39,425 bases of DNA from assembly GCF_030813235.1 (NCBI RefSeq), contig NZ_JAUSUB010000041.1:1-39425 (forward strand), written 5' to 3'. Of the stretch, positions 1 through 7,385 are shown piece by piece. This DNA comes from Cytobacillus purgationiresistens. GTDB lineage: Bacteria > Bacillota > Bacilli > Bacillales > Cytobacillaceae. The first letter of the stretch is position 1. Every line of letters begins with the position of its first letter. The notes beneath the pieces were generated by a model. It was not told the origin of the DNA. It ran no database searches and saw only the letters and a program-made list of their open reading frames with translations. The position numbers and the translations under genes were made by a program.

Positions 1-87
1 ATACGAATTCATGGGACACTTGGTTATGTAAGTCCAATTGATTATAAACTTGAACACCTTAAAAAAGTTGTCTAGTTTAGTGTTGAC
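1..87 (+). mobile_element. 3' end of an IS3-family-like insertion sequence
   Basis: The first 75 bases read in frame as the last 24 codons of a protein ending in TAG. The peptide contains IHGTLGYVSPIDY, which fits the C-terminus of IS3-family OrfB (DDE) transposases. After the stop, bases 52-87 are an imperfect inverted match (about 22 of 28 positions by eye) to the segment at 39346-39373, so they look like the right terminal repeat. The bases ATA follow at 88-90, and ATA also precedes the other IS end at 39338-39340, a possible 3-bp target duplication. Family assignment rests on remembered family sequence, and the boundary is approximate to a few bases. Confidence 0.75.
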
Positions 88-108
88 ATACCAGGCAGTA
101 ATTGTAGG

Positions 109-148
109 TTTGAAAGAAAGTCGCGATGTTTTAAAAAAAGTTTAACCG
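109..148 (+). repeat. Two tandem 20-bp repeats (family B)
   Basis: Two adjacent 20-bp units at 109-128 and 129-148 match the four units at 2642-2721. The shared pattern is three T, two variable bases, an A-rich run, AGT, then a variable CGC/TTA ending in ACCG or a close variant. The best unit here is TTTTAAAAAAAGTTTAACCG. They are probably protein-binding sites for plasmid replication or partition. This is inferred from the exact spacing and recurrence in non-coding DNA. Confidence 0.7.
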
Positions 149-196
149 TTTTAGAGGGGATTTTTAAAGAAAACATTGTTGTAGCAAGTTTCAACT

Positions 197-274
197 TTTG
201 ATCGAACTTTTTTATAAAAATTGTACACTAATTCACAATGATTACTCTGTATTTGATCAAACTTTTTTCAAAAT
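197..274 (-). repeat. Two inverted-orientation copies of the family B core
   Basis: Two segments, 197-220 and 252-274, read TTTGATCgAACTTTTTTatA and TTTGATCAAACTTTTTTCAA. Their reverse complements carry the TTTTGAAAAAAGTTTgA core seen in the tandem family B repeats. Three more copies in this orientation occur at 4983-5127. No gene was recognised in bases 88-832; this stretch holds repeats and terminator-like hairpins only. Confidence 0.6.
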
Positions 275-356
275 AAATTCTTTTTGGTTCTCACTAAATA
301 AGGATTTTCAAAACATTTCTAATCAATCTTTATTCAAAAGCTACACTTGCAACTAA

Positions 357-395
357 AAAAGGTAATCCGTATCTTATGGATAACCTTTTAATTTT
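357..395 (+). terminator. Intrinsic terminator-like hairpin
   Basis: Imperfect arms AAAAGGTAATCCGT and ATGGATAACCTTTT close a short loop and are followed by a T-rich run. No plus-strand gene was recognised immediately upstream, so it may serve the transposase transcript or be a remnant. Confidence 0.4.
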
Positions 396-773
396 AATAC
401 TACCGTACTGTTTACTGAAAAGTGTTTACTACACCAACTCGGTCATTCTTTGATGGACAACCATATTTAATAGTTTTTCTGAATCGGTAGATTTTTGACC
501 TCATGACAGCTATACATTCACTAATTGAAGAAAAAATACTGTTTTAAAATAAAAAATCTTCAAAATGAGAATTTTAACCACAAAAAAAGACCTTTCCCTC
601 ATCGGAAAAGTACCATTTTGCTTATCATCAAATAATCACTCGAAAGTAATTTAGGAGATACGTCTGATGTTCCTCTCTTTACATTAATACGAGTAGAGTG
701 GAACAGCGACAGACCGCAGAATTATTAGATTAGAGAAGGCAATCGACTTCTACAAATTAAGATACACCTCTAT

Positions 774-808
774 AATAAAATCCCTTCATTATCAGAAGGG
801 ATTTTATT
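774..808 (-). terminator. Terminator of the replication initiator gene
   Basis: Perfect 14-bp arms AATAAAATCCCTTC and GAAGGGATTTTATT flank a 7-base loop just downstream of the minus-strand initiator stop codon. Reading the minus strand, the hairpin ends in a T-rich arm. Its symmetry would let it work in both directions. Confidence 0.75.
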
Positions 809-813
809 TCTTG

Positions 814-834
814 TGAACCGTTTTTGTTATATTT
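814..834 (+). repeat. Solitary iteron at the initiator stop codon
   Basis: GAACCGTTTTTGTTATATTTA matches the iterons of the origin array at 2184-2486 but lies about 1.35 kb away, touching the last codon of the initiator gene. An isolated iteron could be a handcuffing or autoregulation site, or the relic of a rearrangement. Confidence 0.65.
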
Positions 835-2068
835 AATTCCTTTGTCTCAATTGATCCAACATTTTCTTCATTTCTTCTACTTTATGTTGGTGATCTAAAG
901 AAGTGTCCTCTTTTTGTTGTGCGGCCACACCAAGCATTTCGTAGAGCTCTTCTTTTACCCCGTCAAACATTTCCTTAGCTTCTCCAGAATCTACATCAAA
1001 TTCTGCTTGTATTTCCTCTATAGCTTTATCATTAATGAACCAATCAGGCATAACCTCTTTTGATTTACGAAAGTATGACATCAAGAAAGGTAATACTGGA
1101 TCTTCCTCTAACGATGAAGCAGCTTGTTTTTGGGAAATAGAAACAGTCCCAAGTACTTTAGTTATGTATCCGATAGGATTTTCAATATCTGTTCGATGCT
1201 GTATTTGTTCCATAACTTGTACTATGTTTTCAAATCCAAACTTCTCCCAAGAATCGATAACTTCGTCTGTAATCCTTACTCCCATCATTAAACCCATTTT
1301 CTTTATTGATACTGAATGGGAATTATGTTTTCTGAATTCCTCTAGGTTATCTTCAAAAAGACTCAATTGCTTTGGTTTATTCTTAACCGCTTGGATGATA
1401 AACTTGACCTTCGTTACTCTGCGGCCAGACTTTATTTCTTCTATCATAAAAGATATATCCGTTTGTTTTTTTAGTTCGCGCTGCGCTGGTATCAATACTC
1501 TTTGTTTAAAGTTTCCATATGCAGGATAGATATCCTCAGCCCCAAGCATCTTTCTTAATTCACCTAACGAGAATGTTCGCTCCTGAATTTTCTCATATTG
1601 TTTAAGTAGCTCGTAAATTCGAATGGCATAAGAGCTTTTTAGTTTCACGACATTTTCTAGTTTATAGCTTGTAAACTCTCTCTTTAACTCTAACAAATAC
1701 GGTCTCAAGAAAGGGTCAAAACGAATGTCTATTGTCCCTTCTGTTTCGTTATAGGCCACATAACTTAACCAGGCAACTTGAATAACCTTTTTATCTATTC
1801 TCACCTCAAAAACCTTTTGCATTAATTCTTTGGTGGTTTGTCGTAAATCAGAGTATTTTGGAGATCCCTTTAAACCTAAAAGCTTAGTAAACTCTTTAAT
1901 AGGTAGCGTATACGTTTTAAAATCGGAATCGGACGGATGGATATTGCTAGCCAAACAGAGGATTATTTTTTGTTCGATTACACCCAATTTATAGTTAGCC
2001 TCTATTAGCATATTTGATTTGGTAACTAGCTTATGACCACTTGGTTCAACTAATTCAGTTTCTAACAA
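833..2068 (-). CDS. rep: Rep_3-family replication initiator protein
   Basis: Likely the theta-replication initiator that binds the iterons upstream. The N-terminal two thirds (about residues 10-230) read as the double winged-helix initiator domain (Rep_3): a KSNMLIEANYKLGVIEQKII-type first helix region, then SSYAIRIYELLKQYEK, the family's characteristic second winged-helix start, and a basic KSGRRVTKVKF strand. The C-terminal part is less conserved and acidic, possibly for host factor contact. An upstream GTG at 2077 sits directly on the GGGAGGA ribosome site; the TTG at 2068 is nine bases beyond it and is the better start, giving 411 residues. The gene reads away from the iteron array, as usual for this plasmid class. 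A hairpin terminator follows. Confidence 0.9.
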   Translation of the reverse strand: MLETELVEPSGHKLVTKSNMLIEANYKLGVIEQKIILCLASNIHPSDSDFKTYTLPIKEFTKLLGLKGSPKYSDLRQTTKELMQKVFEVRIDKKVIQVAWLSYVAYNETEGTIDIRFDPFLRPYLLELKREFTSYKLENVVKLKSSYAIRIYELLKQYEKIQERTFSLGELRKMLGAEDIYPAYGNFKQRVLIPAQRELKKQTDISFMIEEIKSGRRVTKVKFIIQAVKNKPKQLSLFEDNLEEFRKHNSHSVSIKKMGLMMGVRITDEVIDSWEKFGFENIVQVMEQIQHRTDIENPIGYITKVLGTVSISQKQAASSLEEDPVLPFLMSYFRKSKEVMPDWFINDKAIEEIQAEFDVDSGEAKEMFDGVKEELYEMLGVAAQQKEDTSLDHQHKVEEMKKMLDQLRQRN

Positions 2069-2183
2069 AAGAGTCACTCCTCCCTATTAAGACTAATTAT
2101 GACAAATTCTGAATTATAACAAAAGACTTTTCTTGTTACTTTTGTATGTTTTTTTATTTCAAGAGTAAATTCTAATGTACATG

Positions 2184-2486
2184 AAACCGAAAATGTTATA
2201 ACTCAAACCGTTTTTGTTATAGTTAGGCGAATCCTTAATAAAACATATATTAGGAAGTGAAACCGTTTTTGTTATATTTAAGACCATTTTTGTTATATTT
2301 ATAGGAAATTTATATTAAACCGATTCTGTTATAGTTCAAACCGCTTTTGTTATAATGAAACCGTTTTTGTTATATGTCGAACCGTTCTTGTTATATTAAA
2401 CAAACCGTTTTTGTTATATTTCAAACCATTAATGTTATAACTCAAACCGTTTTTGTTATGTTTAAGACCGTTCTTGTTATGTTTAA
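2184..2486 (+). repeat. Replication origin iteron array (12 copies)
   Basis: Twelve copies of a roughly 21-bp unit with core AAACCGTTTTTGTTATA lie upstream of the initiator. The ACC triplets start at 2186, 2207, 2262, 2283, 2319, 2340, 2360, 2381, 2404, 2425, 2446 and 2467. Most steps are 21 bp, with gaps of 55 and 36 that split the array into groups of 2, 2 and 8. Variants include CCATTTTTG, CCGATTCTG and CCGTTCTTG. About two helical turns per unit is typical for iterons bound by Rep_3 initiators. A short open frame across the array is just the repeat being read through and is not a gene. Confidence 0.92.
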
Positions 2487-2641
2487 TGCTCAAGCCCCTT
2501 GATATCACTGCGCTTAAGCTTGCCGAAAACAAGTAAAACAGGAGAAAACATTAAAATATTATAAGTAAAACATCAAAACAACCTGGCTGCTGTGAAATAA
2601 CATATAACTATTTCAGCTAAATGAACGTTTACTATTGTGGC

Positions 2642-2721
2642 TTTGAAATAAAGTTGAACTGTTTATAAAAAAGTCGCACCGTTTTGAAAAAAGTTTAACC
2701 GTTTGCAAAAAAGATGAACCG
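2642..2721 (+). repeat. Four tandem 20-bp repeats (family B)
   Basis: Units at 2642-2661, 2662-2681, 2682-2701 and 2702-2721 are exactly 20 bp each, for example TTTTGAAAAAAGTTTAACCG and TTTGCAAAAAAGATGAACCG. They differ from the origin iterons in sequence and period. The rest of the 2487-2855 gap has no recognised gene. The array may be a partition (centromere-like) or accessory replication site. Confidence 0.75.
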
Positions 2722-2855
2722 AAATTTCCTATCTCTTTAAAGATTGCGAGATCACTTACTATTTTATAGGTGGTCTTTTAGTTTTTAGGAAAATAAAAAA
2801 GACATCAAATTATCCAAGAGAGTATAATGGTATGTATTAAAATAAGGAGTTAAAA

Positions 2856-3344
2856 ATGAATCTATTAGAATTATTTCAAATGTGGGTAAATCATCCAAAA
2901 AAAGGAAGTGGTAGAAGGAATTTAGGCAATACCGATGAATGTTGGAAAAAGTTATTACAAGATATTCGTAATTGGGAGAACAGTGAAGATAAAAATGATA
3001 ATGATTTTGCAAAATATCTACTGTATACAGGGAAAATAAGAAGAGTTCATTTAGACCTGGATAAAGTGAATTATAATAATCATTATGTTTCATGGACATC
3101 AACTGAAAATTTAGAAGATTTATATTGGTTCGATTAAACGTGTGATCATACAATAATTACAGCAGAAGCAACAAAAGATAATCCAGGAATTAGTGTTAAA
3201 GGATTTATAGAAGCTATGAAATGTGATTATAAAAATTTTGAATTAAACTCACCGGCTATCAGAGCAGAACAAGAAGTGATTTTTCTATTACAAGAAAAAT
3301 CAATATTAAACATTGAAAAAATAAAAAAAAGAGATGAAAAATGA
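2856..3344 (+). pseudogene. Gene interrupted by an in-frame stop, unknown function
   Basis: An ORF starting at 2856 after AAGGAG reads 93 codons to a TAA at 3135-3137. The same frame then stays open without interruption for another 68 codons to 3344 and looks like genuine coding sequence (TCDHTIITAEATKDNPGISV onward). One base change from a sense codon would explain the TAA. A TATAAT hexamer at 2823-2828 could be the -10 box. The product would have been a soluble protein of about 162 residues, rich in Trp and Asn/Asp. Size and style resemble small immunity-type proteins, but I do not recognise the family. Programmed read-through is possible but less likely than decay. Confidence 0.6.
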
Positions 3345-3395
3345 CATTAAATCCCTAGGAATAGAGGATTTTTTGACGTTAAATAATAGTTCTAG

Positions 3396-3433
3396 TAACC
3401 ACTTACTCTTTTGAATTGGTGGTTATTTTTATT
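3396..3433 (+). terminator. Intrinsic terminator after the interrupted gene
   Basis: Arms TAACCAC (3396-3402) and GTGGTTA (3419-3425) are followed by a T-rich run. It lies about 50 bases after the second stop of the interrupted gene. Confidence 0.55.
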
Positions 3434-3584
3434 ATAGATGGAAAATATAACCCTTCATTCAAACTTACTTATGATATTGCGAAGGTTTAAAGTACCTATT
3501 GAAGTTCTGTTTTGGTTTGAAGAAATAGGTTGGGTATAAGAAAACAGTTAAAATAGATATGTTCATGAGTTTTGATTGTTTAAA

Positions 3585-3612
3585 TAAAAAAGCAATCCTT
3601 TTTGAGGATTGC
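3585..3612 (-). terminator. Terminator of the HEPN gene
   Basis: Arms GCAATCC (3592-3598) and GGATTGC (3606-3612) flank a short loop. On the minus strand the hairpin is followed by six T. It sits directly after the HEPN gene stop. Confidence 0.7.
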
Positions 3613-3619
3613 AATAAAT

Positions 3620-4672
3620 TTAAAGAATATCTGTAACACCACTCTCAAGTTTCTCTCTTACATCTGAATAAAATTTAGTGTAATCCGTTTCCCTTATTGC
3701 TAGAATAGCAAGTTGTGTAGTCGTGTTTAGAGGCTTCTCTTCATCTAGAAAACTAATCATTTGCCTATTATTTTTTACTTCATTGTACATTGATACAAAC
3801 CAATAATTTAAGAGAATAACTCTCACGAATTCTTTAAGTTCCTCATATAAGGCGTATGTTATTCTATCTGTCCTTTGTCCGTGAATATACTTCGAACGTT
3901 CATCATACAATTTTTTTATTCTTGAATAGATTTCATCTTTCTTATCTTTATCAAAAATTAACTTACTTGTATAAGTTGAAACTTTTTCAACAATTTGCTC
4001 TTTGTCGCAATTAAATAACGATTCAAGTGATGCGAATAGACATAAAAGTTTTACTGGGATGTTATTAACAGAAAAAGATTGATTAAAATACTCTAGGGCA
4101 CGACTATAATCTTTATTTGTACTCATCATTTCTGTCATTGAATCCCAACGTATATGAAGTCTTAGTCTATCAGATTGTAATTCCAAGTTATTTTTTGAAA
4201 ACCTAGAAGTATGGTTCAATGGCGAGAAATCTTGCATAAAAAAGAACTTTTCTATAAATTCCATTTCTTCATCGTAAACCTCAAGTTTTATTACTGGGAT
4301 AAAAATATCAAGGTTTGTTACCAATCTAAGTACTTTTTCAAGGTATAGGACTTTGTTAACTAATTCATTAAAGTTCTTTTCAACGTATTTTTTTATATGA
4401 TATTTTGAAGCCCCATTCTTATTTGAAACCTCAATTTCAATTGGATTATCATTTTCAAAGTAACAATAATAATGGTTTTCATCGCCAACAAATTGCATAC
4501 ACCAAGAGAAGAGATTAGGATTTGCGAAATATGGATTAGCATTAAGTGCTTCTTCGTATTTCGTTAAGTCTATTTGTTTTTTTTTGAAAACGAACTCGTC
4601 CACACTATAATCGTTTTCCATGGGATGTAATCCGTATACTACTGCCTCATACTTCAATTTTAACTTTTTCAT
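3620..4672 (-). CDS. ApeA-like HEPN domain protein, possible anti-phage RNase
   Basis: A 350-residue soluble protein. The C-terminal half carries an ApeA-like HEPN domain: a helix reading LLCLFASLESLFNCDKEQIV, a second basic helical stretch, and ERSKYIHGQRTD, which contains the R-x4-H catalytic motif of HEPN ribonucleases. The N-terminal half (about 1-190) is mixed alpha/beta and aromatic-rich, as in proteins where a sensor domain precedes the HEPN domain. Known HEPN proteins of this type cleave RNA in abortive infection. That role here is inferred from the motif only. The start follows an AAAGGGG ribosome site. The gene is monocistronic with its own terminator and sits among cargo genes. Confidence 0.65.
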   Translation of the reverse strand: MKKLKLKYEAVVYGLHPMENDYSVDEFVFKKKQIDLTKYEEALNANPYFANPNLFSWCMQFVGDENHYYCYFENDNPIEIEVSNKNGASKYHIKKYVEKNFNELVNKVLYLEKVLRLVTNLDIFIPVIKLEVYDEEMEFIEKFFFMQDFSPLNHTSRFSKNNLELQSDRLRLHIRWDSMTEMMSTNKDYSRALEYFNQSFSVNNIPVKLLCLFASLESLFNCDKEQIVEKVSTYTSKLIFDKDKKDEIYSRIKKLYDERSKYIHGQRTDRITYALYEELKEFVRVILLNYWFVSMYNEVKNNRQMISFLDEEKPLNTTTQLAILAIRETDYTKFYSDVREKLESGVTDIL

Positions 4673-4797
4673 TTTTTCCCCTTTTTGATTTTATTTTACA
4701 GCAAGGGATATTAAAAGTGACCATTTAGTCTAACTTTTCTTAAAGTAAGCGTCAAATTCTTCCCACCTAGCTATAAATCTCCATCTTATGTCATAAT

Positions 4798-4828
4798 CTC
4801 CTCAAGGAAATACATGAGGAGGTTTTTT
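4798..4828 (+). terminator. Plus-strand terminator-like hairpin
   Basis: Arms CTCCTCA (4798-4804) and TGAGGAG (4815-4821) are followed by GTTTTTT. No plus-strand gene was recognised just upstream, so it may be a relic or insulate the region that follows. Confidence 0.5.
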
Positions 4829-4898
4829 AATGGAAAAAATGGATTTTCAAAAAGAATAGGAACTCCGAATAGACAACGGTTAGTTTTTGTTGTGGCAT
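4827..4898 (-). CDS. Possible 23-residue peptide with a strong ribosome site
   Basis: An ATG at 4898 follows AAGGGAGGTG at ideal spacing. The frame starts MPQQKLTVVY and stops after 23 codons. The peptide ends in a hydrophobic, Phe-rich tail. It could be a true small peptide, a leader, or the 5' stump of a lost gene. Nothing beyond the ribosome site supports translation. The surrounding gap 4673-5167 otherwise holds repeats and hairpins only. Confidence 0.25.
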   Translation of the reverse strand: MPQQKLTVVYSEFLFFLKIHFFH

Positions 4899-4982
4899 AT
4901 GAAAGCACCTCCCTTAAATTGATACATTCATAGTACCAAGAGGCGCTGCGTGTTTATATGCGTTGTTTGATTGGGGGCTTAC

Positions 4983-5127
4983 TTTTGATCAATCTTTTTT
5001 ATAAAAACTAAATGCAGATTTCTAACAAAAGACTCCATTTTGATTAAACTTTTTTCAAAATGGAGTCTTCTTATTTACCATATAATATGGGTTTGTGGAG
5101 CTTTTTTGATTAAACTTTCTTTCAAAT
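4983..5127 (-). repeat. Three inverted-orientation family B repeats
   Basis: Copies at 4983-5007, 5038-5060 and 5103-5127 share TTTTGATTAAACTTTTTTCA or close variants, the reverse complement of the family B core. The middle copy lies inside a longer inverted repeat, GACTCCATTTTGA (5031-5043) and TCAAAATGGAGTC (5055-5067), which would form a hairpin. The cluster lies upstream of the putative DNA-binding gene at 5427, the arrangement of a partition or autoregulatory site. Confidence 0.6.
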
Positions 5128-5167
5128 CAACAACTATAAAATAAATGTATTCGCTTTAATAATATTA

Positions 5168-5275
5168 TTATTTTTTCTTGTTTTTTTTCTTGGTGGGCAA
5201 ACCATACTTTTTTGCACTCTCAATAGACTTCTTAGCAATCCCTGCCGCCTCTTTATTTGTCATTTTTAATCCCAT
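5168..5275 (-). CDS. Small basic peptide, 35 residues
   Basis: The frame starts with ATG after GGGAGTGTGGAG and reads MGLKMTNKEAAGIAKKSIES, ending in a tail of nine Lys/Asn residues. High Lys content and an amphipathic helix suggest nucleic acid binding or a small regulator. It is divergent from the gene at 5427, with an operator-like inverted repeat between them. I do not recognise the family. The good ribosome site and clean helix-plus-tail composition support it as real. Confidence 0.5.
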   Translation of the reverse strand: MGLKMTNKEAAGIAKKSIESAKKYGLPTKKKNKKK

Positions 5276-5291
5276 GCTCCACACTCCCTTT

Positions 5292-5317
5292 ATTCGTTAT
5301 CCATATAGTTAACGAAT
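5292..5317. promoter_or_regulatory. Operator-like inverted repeat
   Basis: Arms ATTCGTTA and TAACGAAT are separated by ten bases. The site lies between the divergent small basic peptide gene and the gene at 5427, just upstream of the former's ribosome site. It is a good candidate operator. The binding protein is unknown. Confidence 0.45.
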
Positions 5318-5426
5318 TTTCAGAATTTTATACATATACTTCCCCCCTCCCCCATATAGATAAAAATAAGATGGACAACGGGAATGTGTCCTAAAGTTAA
5401 TGAGTGAAAAATGGAGGGGTTTCCAA

Positions 5427-6047
5427 GTGATTGAAGAGAAGAAAAGGAAGGTGCGCTCGGATAAGAAAAGAGATGTCAAACCAACTGTTAATCAACAATT
5501 ACATGAGTGTATTTATAGGCTCTCTTATATAACCAATAACCCAGTAAAAGATGTTGGTGTTCATATTTGTTTGGCAGGCATTGAATCTAAGAAAGTAATA
5601 GAATTATTATCCAATAGTTTTAGACGTAATTATAGAATGGGTCAAACTGTATACTTTGGAGAGCTGGAACACGCGGGTATCCAAATACAAAAAGAAGGGA
5701 TCAGAAAACGTTTAACCCTACGCTTTGTCCAGGCATCATATGATCAAATAGCAGATTTAGCTTATGCATTAGATGTCACTCCTTCCTCTGCTACTGCAAT
5801 TTTATTGGATGCTGCTGTGAGAAATACTGAAGTGGTTAATGAGTATTTAAGGGAATATGTAGAAGAGAATTTAGATAAGAACCGAGTACGTGAATTAAAA
5901 GAAGTCTTACAATTTATCAATAAGAACAATCCTTATGATGAAGAAATAACATTAACCATGTTAGTAAGTTATTTGTTTGAGGATTTTATGGATAGCACGA
6001 GAAACATTTCAAAAGTGATTGGTGAATGGATTGATAAATATAAATAG
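5427..6047 (+). CDS. Putative DNA-binding plasmid maintenance protein
   Basis: The GTG at 5427 has a perfect GGAGGGG site seven bases upstream, while the in-frame ATG at 5400 has none, so the protein is about 206 residues. It has a basic N-terminus (KKRKVRSDKKRD), a central region (VNQQLHECIYRLSYITNNPV, then FRRNYRMG), a segment reading RLTLRFVQASYDQIADLAYA that could be a helix-turn-helix or ribbon-helix-helix, and a helical, acidic C-terminus. I do not recognise the family with certainty. The upstream cluster of three repeats plus an inverted repeat suggests that it binds them, as a partition or copy-control protein would. A bidirectional terminator separates it from the ligase gene. Confidence 0.55.
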   Translation: MIEEKKRKVRSDKKRDVKPTVNQQLHECIYRLSYITNNPVKDVGVHICLAGIESKKVIELLSNSFRRNYRMGQTVYFGELEHAGIQIQKEGIRKRLTLRFVQASYDQIADLAYALDVTPSSATAILLDAAVRNTEVVNEYLREYVEENLDKNRVRELKEVLQFINKNNPYDEEITLTMLVSYLFEDFMDSTRNISKVIGEWIDKYK

Positions 6048-6062
6048 GAGCTTCAAAACAGA

Positions 6063-6101
6063 AATAAACCTAGGACAAATTGAATTTGTCCTAGGTTTAT
6101 T
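6063..6101. terminator. Bidirectional terminator, 19-bp perfect arms
   Basis: Arms AATAAACCTAGGACAAATT and its exact reverse complement meet around a single G at 6082. The palindrome sits between two convergent genes and overlaps the ligase stop codon. Both sides are A/T-rich, so it can terminate either transcript. Confidence 0.8.
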
Positions 6102-6924
6102 AGTTTTTTATCCAGTGTTCAAAAGAAGGAATTCTTAAATATCCTTTTCGGGTTAAATTTCTATATTTAACCTTCCCTTTTAACCTAGGCTCTAAAAATA
6201 TGAAATCCTTGGTTTCTCTTATCGCATATTTTTTATATTCACTATATAGTATTTTCCGATCTTCTGGTTTCATGAATTCCATTATGCCAGCTGGTGATCC
6301 ATCGTTAAAACTTAAAAAAACTCCGAAATTATTTTTTCTTAAGCCAGTCAAATAAACTTCATCATGCTGATAATTGATTACCTTCAGCCAGTTATATGAG
6401 CGTGATTTTGGTCGATAGATAGACGAAGCCTTTTTAAGTACGATGCCTTCAAGACCTTGTTCTTTTACTAAATTAAAATATTCTAGACCATGCCCAGCTA
6501 AATATTTCACTAGCACGATTTGATCATTTTGAGGAAGGAATTCTTCCAGCATCATCTTTCTTTCTATTAAGGTCCTAGACATAACATTTTTGTTTTTATA
6601 AAATAACACGTCGAACACACAATATTGAATTTTGTGATTTGAATGGTTTGATTGAAAACGCTCCATCATGGACTCAAAGCATGGGTGGCCCCTAGAATCT
6701 GTAACGATTATTTCCCCATCAAGAACAGTTCCATTTGGAATATCAATTGTTAGTAACTCTTTAAACTTATTACTTACAATATTTTTATGTCGGGTATACA
6801 GTTTAACCTCCCCATTACTTTTATAAAGGGTCAGTCTAATTCCATCAAGTTTTAGTTCTGAGAGATAGGTATCATCAGAAAAAGCTTCAGATGATTTCTG
6901 GAGCAACATTGGAGATATATACAT
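6100..6924 (-). CDS. ATP-dependent DNA ligase (short, YoqV-like)
   Basis: Seals nicks in duplex DNA via a covalent lysyl-AMP. The nucleotidyltransferase motifs are all visible: motif I ELKLDGIR with Lys25 as the AMP acceptor, motif III near VLDGEIIV, motif IV EGIVLKK and motif V NWLKV. A short OB-fold-like C-terminal region ends the 274-residue protein. This minimal architecture matches the small ligases of Bacillus phages and plasmids and the ligase domain of LigD. The ATG at 6924 follows AGGTG at six bases and is preferred to the GTG at 6933. It is the last gene of an operon with the YolD-like gene and the 120-residue gene, about 97 bases after the latter. Confidence 0.88.
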   Translation of the reverse strand: MYISPMLLQKSSEAFSDDTYLSELKLDGIRLTLYKSNGEVKLYTRHKNIVSNKFKELLTIDIPNGTVLDGEIIVTDSRGHPCFESMMERFQSNHSNHKIQYCVFDVLFYKNKNVMSRTLIERKMMLEEFLPQNDQIVLVKYLAGHGLEYFNLVKEQGLEGIVLKKASSIYRPKSRSYNWLKVINYQHDEVYLTGLRKNNFGVFLSFNDGSPAGIMEFMKPEDRKILYSEYKKYAIRETKDFIFLEPRLKGKVKYRNLTRKGYLRIPSFEHWIKN

Positions 6925-7021
6925 AATAATCACCTAATATAATTCTAAAGTGTTCATCATGTGAAGTAATTAGTAGGATGATGGTATACAAGGTTGGTTA
7001 TTCCAGTTGAGTGTTCCGATA

Positions 7022-7384
7022 TTAAAAGTTGTATCGCTTATACAAATAATACTCTAGTAATTCATTAACTTTATTCCTTAACCGCGGATTAAAATAATTA
7101 TGATCTTCTTCATAACCCTTATAAAAAAAAGTAAACGTTGTGAAATCTTTATCTCTTTTGGTTTCTTGAACCTTTATATTGCTACTCCTCATTCTATTTT
7201 TAACATCTCTGAGCTCTTTTCGCACATCTTGTAGAGTTTTTTCAATTAGATTTATGTACGGCCCCTTTAATTTAAATGGAGACTTTTCTATAATGTTCTT
7301 ATCTTTTTCAAGGACTATGATCAACATGGGTAAATACATCGCCTGTTCAATCAAATCTCTATCTGTATCTGGGATCTTCGTCAT
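7022..7384 (-). CDS. Hypothetical protein between YolD and ligase
   Basis: A 120-residue, charged, helical protein starting MTKIPDTDRDLIEQAMYLPM. The middle third (TLQDVRKELRDVKNRMRSSN) is a likely coiled coil, and the C-terminus is Tyr-rich. I do not recognise a named domain. It starts two bases after the YolD-like stop, so the two are translationally coupled. It is followed by the ligase. In phages and plasmids, YolD genes often sit with Y-family polymerases or other repair genes, so a DNA repair accessory role is inferred from context only. Confidence 0.65.
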   Translation of the reverse strand: MTKIPDTDRDLIEQAMYLPMLIIVLEKDKNIIEKSPFKLKGPYINLIEKTLQDVRKELRDVKNRMRSSNIKVQETKRDKDFTTFTFFYKGYEEDHNYFNPRLRNKVNELLEYYLYKRYNF

Positions 7385-7385
7385 G

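Noticed and set aside
1035..1529. 164-codon plus-strand frame
   Set aside because: Antisense to the initiator gene, Cys/Phe/Ser-rich, no ribosome site.
2184..2486. CRISPR-like array of regular repeats
   Set aside because: Units abut with only 4-6 variable bases and there are no unique spacers or cas genes; this is an iteron array.
2350..2532. 60-codon minus-strand frame
   Set aside because: It is the iteron repeat read through and has a periodic NKNGL composition.
2785..3153. 122-codon minus-strand frame
   Set aside because: Antisense to the interrupted gene at 2856, which has the ribosome site and promoter-like box.
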